DNA of 64,000 nucleotides from Micromonospora sp. MA102 (GCF_025460765.1 NZ_JAMWEG010000010.1:124001-188000); one strand, 5' to 3'; numbered from the stretch's first letter, positions 33,840-42,937 are shown. The notes: a model not told the origin generated them from the letters alone. Numbers and translations: made by a program.

Positions 33840-35240
33840 ATGGCAACGGACGTGACCGTGATCGCGACGTCCTCGCTCGGCGACCGCAGCTACCTGGCCT
33901 CGGACGGCCGGGTGGGCATCGTGGTCGACCCGCAGCGGGACATCGACCGCATCCTGTACCTGGCCGGCGCCAGGGGCGTGCGGATCACCCACGTGGTGGA
34001 GACGCACCTGCACAACGACTACGTCTCCGGCGGCCTGGAACTCGCCCGGATCACCGGCGCCCACTACCTGGTGGCCGCCGGCGACGAGGTCGCCTTCGAC
34101 CGGATTCCGGTCACCGACGGCGACACCATGCCCGTCTCCGACAAGCTCCGGCTCCGCGTGGTCGCCACCCCCGGCCACACGTTCCACCACCTGTCGTACG
34201 TCCTCGACGAGGCCATCGACGGTGGCTGGCAGCCGGCGGGCGTCTTCACCGGCGGCTCGCTGCTGTTCGGCACCACCGGACGCACCGACCTGCTCGGCCA
34301 GGAGCACGCCCACGAGCTGGCTCACCGCCAGCACGCCTCGGCGCGGCGGCTGGCCGACCTGCTGCCCGACGGCGCTCAGGTGTGGGCGACGCACGGCTTC
34401 GGCAGCTTCTGCTCGGCCAGCCAGGCCGACGCCCCCGACTCGACCATCGGGCGCGAGAAGCAGGCCAACGCAGTGCTGCGACTGGCCGCGGACGAGTTCG
34501 TCAGCCAGACCCTCGCCGGTCTGGACGCCTACCCGGCGTACTACGCCCACATGGGCGTAGCGAACGGCGCCGGGCCGGCACCGGTCGACCTCACCCCGGT
34601 CGCCCGGGCCGACGCGGCCCAGCTCCGCGACCGGATCTCCGCCGGAGAGTGGGTGGTGGATCTGCGGCACCGCAAGGCGTACGCGGCCTCGCACCTGGCC
34701 GGCACGGTCAGTCTCGCGCTGGACGGCCCGATGTCGACCTGGCTCGGCTGGCTGATCGACTGGGGCACGCCGATCACGCTGCTCGCGGAGACCGCGGAGC
34801 AGGTCGCCGACGCGCAGCGCGAGCTGGTCCGGATCGGCATCGACCGGCCGGCAGCGCAGGCCACCGGCGCGGCCGAGCAGTGGGCGGCCACGCCCGACCA
34901 GCTCCGCGAGCTGCGGATGGCCGGCTTCCCGGCACTGGCCGCGGCCCGCGCCGGGAAGACCCCGGCCGGCCTGCCCGCCCCGGACGTCGTGCTCGACGTG
35001 CGGATGACCAACGAATGGCGCGCCGGCCATGTCGAGGGTGCCGTGCACGTCCCGCTTCCCGACCTGCCCAAGCGGCTCGCCGACGTGCCGGCGGGCGTGG
35101 TCTGGGTGCACTGCGGCTCCGGCTACCGGGCCACCGCTGCGGCGTCGCTGCTGGCCAACTCCGGTCGCGAGGTCGTCGTCATCGACGACAGGTTCGATCG
35201 GGCCGAGACGGCGGGCGTCGCCCTGGCCGACAACGCCTGA
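33840..35240 (+). CDS. Metallo-beta-lactamase/rhodanese persulfide dioxygenase-like protein
   Basis: 466 residues. The N-terminal metallo-beta-lactamase domain (1-240) resembles ETHE1-type persulfide dioxygenases: ETHLHNDYVSGG (H56, H58, D60), TPGHTFHH, GRTDLLG, THGFGSFC. Two rhodanese domains follow: one without Cys (about 260-340) and one with catalytic Cys in VWVHCGSGYRA. It should oxidise glutathione- or mycothiol-type persulfide to sulfite, with the rhodanese handling the sulfane sulfur. AGGAGGGA lies about 8 bases before the ATG. It is directly downstream of operator 2. Confidence 0.88.
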   Translation: MATDVTVIATSSLGDRSYLASDGRVGIVVDPQRDIDRILYLAGARGVRITHVVETHLHNDYVSGGLELARITGAHYLVAAGDEVAFDRIPVTDGDTMPVSDKLRLRVVATPGHTFHHLSYVLDEAIDGGWQPAGVFTGGSLLFGTTGRTDLLGQEHAHELAHRQHASARRLADLLPDGAQVWATHGFGSFCSASQADAPDSTIGREKQANAVLRLAADEFVSQTLAGLDAYPAYYAHMGVANGAGPAPVDLTPVARADAAQLRDRISAGEWVVDLRHRKAYAASHLAGTVSLALDGPMSTWLGWLIDWGTPITLLAETAEQVADAQRELVRIGIDRPAAQATGAAEQWAATPDQLRELRMAGFPALAAARAGKTPAGLPAPDVVLDVRMTNEWRAGHVEGAVHVPLPDLPKRLADVPAGVVWVHCGSGYRATAAASLLANSGREVVVIDDRFDRAETAGVALADNA

Positions 35241-35331
35241 CCCGTATCCGAGTCCCGGCCGGCGCCACCGCGCGCCGGCCGGCGTCCCACCCTGCCGCCA
35301 GCCACGGCGGTTCGCCCCAGGAAGAGGAGAT

Positions 35332-35931
35332 ATGAGCACTTCCGAGACCACGCACCCGGCCAGCCTGGACGCCACCACCCTGCGGGAGCTGATCGACTCC
35401 GGGCGCTCCCCCCGGCTGCTCGACGTGCGCACCCCGGCTGAGTTCGAGACCGTCCACATCCCCGGCGCCTACAACGTCCCGCTGGACCTGCTCAAGGAGC
35501 ACCGCGAGGAACTGCGTAACCACCTGGACGAGGACGTGGTGCTGATCTGCCGCTCGGGTGCCCGCGCCACCCAGGCCGAGCAGGCGCTGGCCGGGGTCGG
35601 GCTGCCGAACCTGAAGATCCTCAACGGCGGCATGCTCGCCTGGCAGGCGGCGAACGCGCCGATCAAGCAGGGCGCGCCCCGCTGGGACCTGGAGCGGCAG
35701 GTCCGCCTGGTCGCCGGTTCCATCGTCCTGGCCAGCGTCCTCGGCTCGGTGTTCGTGCCGGGCCTGAAGTGGGTCGCCGCGTTCATCGGCGCAGGTCTCA
35801 CCTTCGCCGCGGTCACCAACACCTGCGCGATGGGCATGATGCTGAGCAAGCTGCCGTACAACCGGGGCGCCAGCTGTGACCTCGACACCGTCGTCGGCCA
35901 CCTGCGCGAGAGCAACGGGGAGCGGGCATGA
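35332..35931 (+). CDS. Membrane-anchored rhodanese (rhodanese + DUF2892)
   Basis: 199 residues: rhodanese domain (10-112) with active C73 in LICRSGARAT, followed by a DUF2892-type tail with two membrane helices (about 127-170). It transfers sulfane sulfur at the inner membrane face. GAGGAG lies 5 bases before the ATG. Its stop overlaps the next start as ATGA, tying it to the sulfite exporter. Confidence 0.9.
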   Translation: MSTSETTHPASLDATTLRELIDSGRSPRLLDVRTPAEFETVHIPGAYNVPLDLLKEHREELRNHLDEDVVLICRSGARATQAEQALAGVGLPNLKILNGGMLAWQAANAPIKQGAPRWDLERQVRLVAGSIVLASVLGSVFVPGLKWVAAFIGAGLTFAAVTNTCAMGMMLSKLPYNRGASCDLDTVVGHLRESNGERA

Positions 35932-36827
35932 CCGCGTCCCTGCTGCTCACCGTCGGCCTGGCCGTGCTGATCGGGGTGAGCCTCGGGCTGCTCGGCGGCG
36001 GCGGGTCGATCCTCGCCGTCCCGCTGCTGGTGTACGTCGCCGGCCTGCCGGCCAAGGAGGCGATCGCCACCTCCCTGCTCGTCGTCGGCGCCACCAGCGC
36101 CGTCGGCGTCCTGCCGCACGCGCGCGCCGGACGGGTCCGCTGGCGTACCGGTCTGATCTTCGGCTTCGCCGGAATGACCGGTGCGTACGCCGGCGGCCGG
36201 CTGGCGGAGTTCGTCCCGGCCGGATTCCTGCTCACCGGCTTCGGGGTGATGATGCTGGCCACCGCGATCGCGATGATCAGGGGCCGGCGCGCCACCGAGG
36301 GCCGGCCGGTGCCGCACGAGCTGCCGGTGTTCCGGGTGATCCTCGACGGGATCGTCGTCGGGCTGGTGACCGGCCTGGTCGGCGCGGGCGGCGGCTTCCT
36401 CGTGGTGCCCGCCCTGGCCCTGCTCGGCGGCCTGCCGATGCCGGTCGCCGTCGGCACCTCCCTGGTCGTCATCGCGATGAAGTCCTTCGCCGGCCTGGCC
36501 GGTTACCTCTCCAGCGTGAGCATCAACTGGGGCCTCGCACTCGCGGTCACCGCCGCCGCCATCGTCGGCAGCGTCGTCGGCGGTCGCCTCGCCGGGAAGA
36601 TCCCCGCGGACCTCCTGCGCAAGTCGTTCGGCTGGTTCGTGGTGGTGATGGGCGTGTTCGTCCTCGCCCAGCAGCTGCCCCCGTTGGCGGGACTCGCCCT
36701 GGGAGCGCTTGCCGGAGCCGGTACGGTCACCATGGCGGCGCGGGGCCGCCGAAGGAGGAGACACAGTGGACAGCAGCGCCTGGGACGCCCGGTACGCGAG
36801 CACACCGGGGCTGGTGTGGAGCGCTGA
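35928..36827 (+). CDS. TauE/SafE family sulfite exporter
   Basis: 299 residues with about eight membrane helices in two repeats, each with a glycine-rich start (LGLLGGGGSILAVPLLVYVAGL and VTGLVGAGGGFLVVPALALLGGL). In this context it should export the sulfite made by the persulfide dioxygenase. The last 20 residues are basic and overlap the next gene by 62 bases, unusual for this operon. Confidence 0.9.
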   Translation: MTASLLLTVGLAVLIGVSLGLLGGGGSILAVPLLVYVAGLPAKEAIATSLLVVGATSAVGVLPHARAGRVRWRTGLIFGFAGMTGAYAGGRLAEFVPAGFLLTGFGVMMLATAIAMIRGRRATEGRPVPHELPVFRVILDGIVVGLVTGLVGAGGGFLVVPALALLGGLPMPVAVGTSLVVIAMKSFAGLAGYLSSVSINWGLALAVTAAAIVGSVVGGRLAGKIPADLLRKSFGWFVVVMGVFVLAQQLPPLAGLALGALAGAGTVTMAARGRRRRRHSGQQRLGRPVREHTGAGVER

Positions 36828-37371
36828 GCCCAACCGCTTCGTGGTCGAGTCGGTCACCGGGCTCGCCCCCGGCGCCGCGCTGGACCTGGCGGCGGGTGAG
36901 GGGCGCAACGCGGTCTGGCTGGCGGAGCAGGGCTGGCGGGTCACCGCGGTGGACTTCTCGCCGGTGGCCGTCGGCCGGGGCCGCGAGCTGGCCGACGGCC
37001 GGGGCGTCCAGGTCGAGTGGCGGGTCGCCGACGTGACCGCGTACCGGCCGGTGCCGGGCAGCTACGACCTCGTGCTGATCAGCTATCTGCATCTCCCCGC
37101 CGGCGACCTCGCCCCGGTGCTGGCCGCGGCCAAGCAGGCGCTGCGTCCGGGCGGGAGCCTCGTGGTGGTCGGCCACGATCTGGCGAACCTGACCGGCGGC
37201 ACGGGTGGCCCGCAGGACCCGGCCGTGCTGCTCACCCCGGAGGCGGTGGTCGACGGGCTGGCCGGGCTGCACATCCGGCGCGCCGAGACGGCCCGCCGTC
37301 CGGTGCCCACCACCGACGGGGGCACGGTCGACGCCCTCGACACCGTCGTCGTGGCGAGCCGCCCCGACTGA
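36766..37371 (+). CDS. SAM-dependent methyltransferase in the persulfide operon
   Basis: 201 residues; motif I ALDLAAGEGRNAVWLAEQGW (about 38-57), motif II VTAVDFSPVAV, then YDLVLISYLHLP. It resembles the TehB-like/thiopurine-type methyltransferases that act on small nucleophiles. GGAGGAG lies 5 bases before the GTG. It starts 62 bases inside the exporter gene and is the last gene of the operon, so S-methylation of sulfide or a thiol is a reasonable guess, not a reading from sequence. Confidence 0.82.
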   Translation: MDSSAWDARYASTPGLVWSAEPNRFVVESVTGLAPGAALDLAAGEGRNAVWLAEQGWRVTAVDFSPVAVGRGRELADGRGVQVEWRVADVTAYRPVPGSYDLVLISYLHLPAGDLAPVLAAAKQALRPGGSLVVVGHDLANLTGGTGGPQDPAVLLTPEAVVDGLAGLHIRRAETARRPVPTTDGGTVDALDTVVVASRPD

Positions 37372-37387
37372 CCGGCGCCGCGACCCG

Positions 37388-38401
37388 TCAGGGCCGCAGG
37401 ATCAGCCGGATCGGATTCCCCTCCTTCTCCTGCACCCGGCGCACCGCCTCCGGTGCGTCCGCCAGCGGCAGCACGTCGCTGACGGACGCGGACAGGTCGA
37501 GCCGGCCCAGCCCGGTGAGGGTGACCAACTGCCCGACATGCTCGGCCTCGGAGCCGTAGTGGCCGAGCACCGCCTGCCGGTTGTAGGTGAACCGGCTGTC
37601 CGACGGGATGCTGATCGGCTGGTTGGCGATGCCGGCGAGCACCAGCCGTCCGTGCCGGCCGAGCACGGTCATGGCCTGCTCGCGGACCGCGTTGACGCCG
37701 GCGAAGTCGAACGCCACGTCGAGGCCCCGGGTGCCGACCAGTTCGAGCACGGCGTCCTTGAATCCGTCGTCCGCCGGGTCGAGGGCCACGTCCGCGCCGA
37801 GGGCGATCGCCCGGTCCCGGGCCGCCGGCAACGGGTCCACGGCGATCACCGGGGCCGCGCCGACCAGCAGCAGCAACTGCACCGCGTGCGCGCCGAGGCC
37901 ACCGACGCCCCACACGGCGACCGCTTCCGCCGGCCGGACCCGGGCGGTCTCGGTCACCGCCGCCCAGGGCGTGGAGACCGCGTCGGGGATGATGCAGGCC
38001 TGCTCGAACGGGAGCAGATCCGGGACGGGCAGCAGGGTGTCCTCGCGGGCCAGGGCATATTCGGCCCAGCCGCCGTCGTAGTCGACGCCGCGGGTGAGCA
38101 CGAGGCCGAACCGGTCCCGCTCCCCCGCCTGGAGCAGCACCCGCTGGCCCGGCTGCCAGCCCGTCACCCCGTCACCGAGGGCGTCCACCGTGCCCGCGAC
38201 CTCGTGGCCGAGGGTCACCACGTCCCCGCCGAGGTACAGCGGCGTGAGGGTGCCGTCGATCAGGTGCACGTCCGACAGGCACACCCCGGCCGCGGCGACC
38301 CGGATCCGCACCTGCCCGCGTCCCGGCTCGGGCACCGGCACCGATTCCATCCGCAGCGCTCGATCGGCCACGTGCAGCCGTCCGGCCAGCATCTCCGCCA
38401 C
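37388..38401 (-). CDS. Zinc-dependent alcohol dehydrogenase
   Basis: 337 residues, medium-chain dehydrogenase. Catalytic zinc motif: C38-type Cys in AGVCLSDVHL, GHE in TLGHEVAGTV; Rossmann motif VWGVGGLGAHAVQLL (about 163-177). The four structural-zinc Cys lobe is missing. GTG at 38401 has GAAGGG about 8 bases upstream; the alternative ATG at 38392 has its GGAG too close. It stands alone, converging with the sulfur operon and divergent from the next gene. Confidence 0.87.
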   Translation of the reverse strand: MAEMLAGRLHVADRALRMESVPVPEPGRGQVRIRVAAAGVCLSDVHLIDGTLTPLYLGGDVVTLGHEVAGTVDALGDGVTGWQPGQRVLLQAGERDRFGLVLTRGVDYDGGWAEYALAREDTLLPVPDLLPFEQACIIPDAVSTPWAAVTETARVRPAEAVAVWGVGGLGAHAVQLLLLVGAAPVIAVDPLPAARDRAIALGADVALDPADDGFKDAVLELVGTRGLDVAFDFAGVNAVREQAMTVLGRHGRLVLAGIANQPISIPSDSRFTYNRQAVLGHYGSEAEHVGQLVTLTGLGRLDLSASVSDVLPLADAPEAVRRVQEKEGNPIRLILRP

Positions 38402-38602
38402 GTCCGTATCCCTTCTCCGGCGTCCTCGACCCGCCACGTCCCCGACCCGCCACGCGCGCCGGGGCTGGAGTCGCCGTCGGCGTACCCGTCGCCGGCCCGG
38501 CGATGCCGGCAGGCACGGAAAAACGGCCGGGCCGCCCATATCCTCGGGCCCTCGAACGACCGGCCGGTAGCATCCGGTGACGGACTGGCGGAGAGGACAC
38601 CC

Positions 38603-39316
38603 GTGGGCGCACGCTTCGAGGAACTGGCCTGGCGGGAGACGCCGATCGGCGAGATCAGTCTGCGCCGGCGGCGCGACCCGTCGCTCGACGTCGACGTGTA
38701 CGAGGTGAAGCTCGACGACGAGTTCCTGATGTCCAGCCTCTTCCCGGTCGCGGAGATCGAACTTGCCCGGCTCGGGCTGGCGCCGCTGACCGGGGCGGCC
38801 CTGGACGTGGTGGTGGGCGGGCTCGGCCTCGGTTACACGGCGCGCACCGCGCTGGAGGACCCCCGGGCGCGCTCGCTGCTGGTGGTCGAGGCGATCGAGG
38901 ACGTGATCGACTGGCACCGCCGGGACCTGCTGCCGTTCGCCGCCGGGCTGGCCGCCGACGCGCGGACCCGGTTCGTCCGGGCGGACTTCTTCGCGGCGGT
39001 CGCGGACGGCACCGGGTTCGATCCGGAGGCGCCGGGGCGCCGGTTCCACGCGGTGCTGCTCGACGTGGACCACTCCCCGCGCCAGGTGCTGCACCCCAGC
39101 CACGCCGCGTTCTACACGGTGGACGGGCTGCGCCGGCTGGCCGCGCTGCTGCACCCGGAAGGGGTGTTCGCGCTCTGGTCGAACGACCCGCCCGACCCGG
39201 TCTTCCAGCGGACGCTGACCGACGTGTTCCCGACCTCGGTGGCGCATGTCGTCCGCTTCCCCAACCCGTTGCAGGGGCGGGAGGCCGCGAACACGGTGTA
39301 TGTCGCCCGGCAGTGA
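38603..39316 (+). CDS. Spermidine-synthase-like methyltransferase-fold protein
   Basis: 237 residues with the spermidine/spermine synthase fold: VVGGLGLGYTARTALEDP (SAM-binding loop), VVEAIEDVIDWH, then FHAVLLDVDHSP. The aminopropyltransferase gate residues are not convincing, so the substrate is unknown. GAGAGGA lies close before the GTG at 38603. Confidence 0.8.
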   Translation: MGARFEELAWRETPIGEISLRRRRDPSLDVDVYEVKLDDEFLMSSLFPVAEIELARLGLAPLTGAALDVVVGGLGLGYTARTALEDPRARSLLVVEAIEDVIDWHRRDLLPFAAGLAADARTRFVRADFFAAVADGTGFDPEAPGRRFHAVLLDVDHSPRQVLHPSHAAFYTVDGLRRLAALLHPEGVFALWSNDPPDPVFQRTLTDVFPTSVAHVVRFPNPLQGREAANTVYVARQ

Positions 39317-39388
39317 TCGCCCCCGGGCAGGCATGGTGGAAGCCGGAGCGGGAAAGCGGGCGGCCCACCGTACTCCCGGGAGGATGAC

Positions 39389-39565
39389 ATGCGGGCGTTG
39401 CTCTGGATCGTCGGCGTCGTGGCCGCCGTGCTCATCCTGCTCGGGCTGCTGCTGGAGGCGGTCCGCTGGCTGATCATCATCGGCCTGGTCGCGCTGGTCG
39501 TGGTCATCGTCCTGGCCGCCGTGAAGACCCGGCGGGTGGTGAACCGGCCCGCCGGCCGCCGCTGA
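39389..39565 (+). CDS. Small hydrophobic membrane protein
   Basis: 58 residues with two adjacent membrane helices (LLWIVGVVAAVLILLGLLL and WLIIIGLVALVVVIVLAAV) and a basic tail KTRRVVNRPAGRR. GGGAGG lies about 5 bases before the ATG. It is 72 bases downstream of the spermidine-synthase-like gene. The family is unknown; similar short two-helix proteins are common in actinobacteria. Confidence 0.75.
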   Translation: MRALLWIVGVVAAVLILLGLLLEAVRWLIIIGLVALVVVIVLAAVKTRRVVNRPAGRR

Positions 39566-39613
39566 CCGGGCGCGCGCCACTCCGCCACGTCGCGTCGTGT
39601 GACGAACCCGGCA

Positions 39614-39651
39614 AAGTTACTGAGGGGTAAGTTACCGGGTGGTTAAGTTAG
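39614..39651. promoter_or_regulatory. Repeated AAGTTAC elements upstream of acyl-CoA ligase
   Basis: AAGTTAC occurs at 39614 and 39629 and AAGTTAG at 39645 (spacing 15 and 16). The first overlaps an inverted repeat TTAC-N6-GTAA (39617-39630). The position 38 bases before the acyl-CoA ligase start fits an operator for a TetR-type fatty-acid regulator; the regulator is not encoded nearby. Confidence 0.5.
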
Positions 39652-39688
39652 GCTGAGGGCCGTCATCCGGCAGCGAGGAGAGACGGCG

Positions 39689-41368
39689 ATGGACGCGACC
39701 GCGCAGCGGCCCTGGACGCGCAACTACGCCCCGGGCGTACCGGCCGAGATCGCCGAGCCGACCGGCTCGCTGGTGGACCTGCTCACCGACGCGGCCCGCC
39801 GCTTCGGCCCCCGGGTCGCCCTCGACTTCTACGGCGCCACCACCACCTACGCCGAGTTGGCCGACCAGGTGGCCCGGGCGGCCGAGGCGCTGCGCCGGCT
39901 CGGCGTCGGCCCCGGCGACCGGGTCGCGCTGGTGCTGCCGAACTGCCCGCAGCACGTGGTCGCCTTCTACGCGGTGCTGCGCCTCGGCGCTGTCGTGGTG
40001 GAGCACAACCCGCTCTACACCGCCGACGAACTGGCCCACCAGCTCACCGACCACGGCGCCCGGGTCGCCGTGGTGTGGGACAAGGTGGCGGCGCTGGTCG
40101 CCGGGCGGGGCGCGGTCGAGACGGTCGTGGCCGTCGACCTGCCCGGGGCGCTGCCGCGCCTCAAGCGCTGGGCGCTGCGGCTGCCGCTGCCCAAGGTCCG
40201 CGCCGCCCGGGCCGCCATGACCGCCCCGGCACCTGACGCGCTCTCCTGGCCGGCGCTGGTCGCCGGCGCCGCCCCGCTGGCCGCCGACCACCTCGCGCCG
40301 CGACCCACCGACACCGCGCTGCTCCAGTACACCGGCGGCACCACCGGCGTCCCCAAGGGCGCCGTGCTGACCCACCGCAACCTGCGGGCCAACGCCGCGC
40401 AGGGCCGGGCCTGGGTGCCCGGCCTGCGCGACGGCGCCGAGACGGTGTACGCGGTGCTGCCGCTGTTCCACGCCTACGGGCTGACCCTCTGCCTCACCTT
40501 CGCGGTGAGCATCGGGGCCACCCTGGTGCTCTTTCCCCGCTTCGACCTCGACCAGGTGCTCGACGCGGCGCGCCGGCGCCCGCCGACCTTCCTGCCCGCC
40601 GTCCCGCCGGTCTACGCGCGCCTCGCCGCCGCGGCCCGGGAACGCGGCGTCGACCTCACCTCCGTCCGGTACGCGATCTCCGGCGCCATGGCCCTCCCGC
40701 CGGCCACCGTGGACCTCTGGGAGTCGGTGACCGGCGGCCTGCTCGTCGAGGGCTACGGGATGACCGAGACCTCGCCCATCACGCTGGGCAACCCGGTCGC
40801 CCCGAGCCGCCGCCCGGGCACCGTCGGGGTGCCCTTCCCGTCCACCGAGGTGCGGATCGTCGACCCGGAGGACCCGACCCGGGACCGCGCCCCCGGGGAG
40901 GCCGGCGAGCTGCTGGTCCGCGGCCCGCAGGTGTTCGCCGGCTACTGGAACCGCCCCGAGGAGACGGCCCGGGTGCTGCTGCCCGGCGGCTGGCTGCGCA
41001 CCGGGGACGTGGTCACCATGGACGCCGACGGCTTCGTCACCGTGGTCGACCGGATCAAGGAACTCATCATCACGGGCGGGTTCAACGTCTACCCGTCCGA
41101 GGTGGAGGAGGCGCTGCTCCGGATCCCCGGCGTCCGCGAGGCCGCCGCGGTCGGCGTGCCCAGCGGGGACGGCGAGGAGGTGGTGGCCGTCGTGGTGCTG
41201 GACCCGGGGGTGGGCGCCGTCCCGGAGTCGGTGCGCTCGGCCTGCCGGCAGCACATCGCCGGCTACAAGGTGCCGCGCCGGGTCGTGGTGGTCGAGGAGC
41301 TGCCCCGCTCGCAGATCGGCAAGGTCCTCCGCCGCGAGGTCCGCGACCGCCTGCTCGCCGAGGACTGA
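39689..41368 (+). CDS. Long-chain fatty-acid-CoA ligase
   Basis: 559 residues of the AMP-forming acyl-CoA synthetase family. The ATP loop reads YTGGTTGVPKGA (about 213-224), then VEGYGMTETSP, RTGDVV and the C-terminal catalytic Lys in PRSQIGKVLRREV. It activates a fatty acid to its CoA ester. GAGGAGAG lies before the ATG. It is preceded by the repeated AAGTTAC sites, so it is probably induced by acyl compounds. Confidence 0.9.
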   Translation: MDATAQRPWTRNYAPGVPAEIAEPTGSLVDLLTDAARRFGPRVALDFYGATTTYAELADQVARAAEALRRLGVGPGDRVALVLPNCPQHVVAFYAVLRLGAVVVEHNPLYTADELAHQLTDHGARVAVVWDKVAALVAGRGAVETVVAVDLPGALPRLKRWALRLPLPKVRAARAAMTAPAPDALSWPALVAGAAPLAADHLAPRPTDTALLQYTGGTTGVPKGAVLTHRNLRANAAQGRAWVPGLRDGAETVYAVLPLFHAYGLTLCLTFAVSIGATLVLFPRFDLDQVLDAARRRPPTFLPAVPPVYARLAAAARERGVDLTSVRYAISGAMALPPATVDLWESVTGGLLVEGYGMTETSPITLGNPVAPSRRPGTVGVPFPSTEVRIVDPEDPTRDRAPGEAGELLVRGPQVFAGYWNRPEETARVLLPGGWLRTGDVVTMDADGFVTVVDRIKELIITGGFNVYPSEVEEALLRIPGVREAAAVGVPSGDGEEVVAVVVLDPGVGAVPESVRSACRQHIAGYKVPRRVVVVEELPRSQIGKVLRREVRDRLLAED

Positions 41369-41386
41369 GGGCGGGTCCGGCACCGG

Positions 41387-42352
41387 TCAGGGCAGTTGGC
41401 CCGGCCGGTCGACGATCGCGACCCGGAGTCGCGCGACGGCCGATTCCGGTGACTCCCTGCCGTCGCGCACCACGGACCTGCGGGTGCCGAGGTAGACGTG
41501 GGTGTTCCGGTCGAAGATGAGGTCGTTGTTGCCACCGATCACGCCGGGCATGCGGATCGCCACCCCGTGCCGGCCGGCGGCGTCCACCACGTCGCCGGAG
41601 ATGACGACGGCTCCCGGCTCGCGCGCCAGTAGTTCGAACAGCGCCGCCAGGGCTCCGGGCGGCACGTAGCCCTCGAGCACCGACCGCGCCGTGGTGTAGG
41701 GCATGCTCTCGCTCCCGTACACGGCCCTCTCGTCGGCTCCCGCGGAAAGATGCAGGTCTACCGGGTGTTCCCGGAGGTACCGGAGCAGCCGGTCCGGGTC
41801 GGTGGGCAGGTCGCCGTGGTACGCGGGTGACGGGAGCTCGTCCAGCTCCTTGCGGGGGTCCGCGGGATCGATGGGGCGGAGCACGCGCCGTTCGCCCCAC
41901 CCGTTCGGTTCGTTCTCCGGCCGGTACCGCGCCTGCGGGTGCGCGACTCCCCCGGCCGACTGCCACATCTGCACCCGGGTGGTGATGTACGGGCCGCTGT
42001 CCGGCCTCTCCCGCGTCGTCGCCAGCGCCTCCGTGAACACGTACTGGTCGGGTCGGGCGGTGAGCTCGGGCTGTTGCCGGGCGGCATCGGCCGCCAGCCG
42101 GAGGATCTCCGACGCGCTCGCCGCGGGTGGTGGCTGGGTGCCGAGCCCCATCGTCTGCGCCGCCAGGGCACCGGCGGTCAGCGCGACCGCCAGCCCGAGC
42201 GCCCCGGCGAGGCGCCAACCCCGCGGGAACCGGATCCGGCGCCCGACCGGACGGGGCGCCGCAGCGGCCTCGGACCGCCGGACGATGTGCTCTTTCAGAT
42301 CGGTGAGGAGCTGCTCCTCGAAGTCGTGCGGTGACCGCTCGATCGTGTTCAT
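41387..42352 (-). CDS. CU044_5270 family membrane protein (sigma partner)
   Basis: 321 residues: cytoplasmic N-terminus, one membrane helix (about 48-70, LAGALGLAVALTAGALAAQ), and a large extracellular domain. The family is typically encoded beside ECF sigma factors. The start lies 15 bases after the sigma stop, with GGAG about 8 bases upstream. A classical zinc anti-sigma motif (HxxxCxxC) is absent, so any anti-sigma role rests on gene context. Confidence 0.82.
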   Translation of the reverse strand: MNTIERSPHDFEEQLLTDLKEHIVRRSEAAAAPRPVGRRIRFPRGWRLAGALGLAVALTAGALAAQTMGLGTQPPPAASASEILRLAADAARQQPELTARPDQYVFTEALATTRERPDSGPYITTRVQMWQSAGGVAHPQARYRPENEPNGWGERRVLRPIDPADPRKELDELPSPAYHGDLPTDPDRLLRYLREHPVDLHLSAGADERAVYGSESMPYTTARSVLEGYVPPGALAALFELLAREPGAVVISGDVVDAAGRHGVAIRMPGVIGGNNDLIFDRNTHVYLGTRRSVVRDGRESPESAVARLRVAIVDRPGQLP

Positions 42353-42367
42353 GGCGTCGTCTCCGTC

Positions 42368-42937
42368 TCAGGCGAGGGTGGTGGCCGGGCGGGCGAGCAC
42401 GGCGCGGACGGTGCGACGGGCGCGGTGCAGGCGGACCCGGGCCGCGACCGGGGACATCCCGAGCGCGGCCGCCGCCTCCGCGACGGTGAGGCCGTCCACG
42501 GCGACGCTCTCGACCAGCGCCCGGGTGTGCTCGGGCAGCCCGCTCAGCGCCCGACAGGTGCGGCGCGCCGCCGCCTCGGCGTCGATCCGCTCCTCGATGC
42601 GGGCGATGTCGTCGGCGGCCAGGTCCCGCCGTCCGGCCAGCCGGCCGGTCACCCCCAGCCGTCGGGCCGCCCGGCGCCGCTCGTCGGCGATGACGTTGCG
42701 GGCCACCCCGAACAGCCAGGCGATCTGGCTGCCCCGGTCCGGCCGGTAGCCGGCCGCCGACTCGATCACCGCGAGGAACACGTCGGCGGTCAGGTCGGCG
42801 GCGAGGTGGGGGTCGTCGACCCGCCGGGCCACGAACCGGCCCACCGCTTCGACGTGCCGCCGGTAGAAGATCTCGAAGGCCACCGGATCGGCTCCGATGC
42901 CGGAGATGTCACCCTCCACTGAGCCAGGATCATGCAC
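42368..42937 (-). CDS. ECF-type RNA polymerase sigma factor
   Basis: 189 residues. Sigma region 2 about 20-90 (FEIFYRRHVEAVGRFVARR...GSQIAWLFGVARNVIADERRR) and region 4 about 125-180 (LPEHTRALVESVAVDGLTVAEAAAALGMSPVAARVRLHRAR). It directs transcription of an unknown regulon. GAGAGGAC precedes the start. It shares a transcript with the CU044_5270 protein that follows. Upstream, GTTACACCC (42959-42967) and GGGTGTTAC (42989-42997) form a near-perfect inverted repeat that may belong to its promoter. Confidence 0.92.
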   Translation of the reverse strand: MHDPGSVEGDISGIGADPVAFEIFYRRHVEAVGRFVARRVDDPHLAADLTADVFLAVIESAAGYRPDRGSQIAWLFGVARNVIADERRRAARRLGVTGRLAGRRDLAADDIARIEERIDAEAAARRTCRALSGLPEHTRALVESVAVDGLTVAEAAAALGMSPVAARVRLHRARRTVRAVLARPATTLA

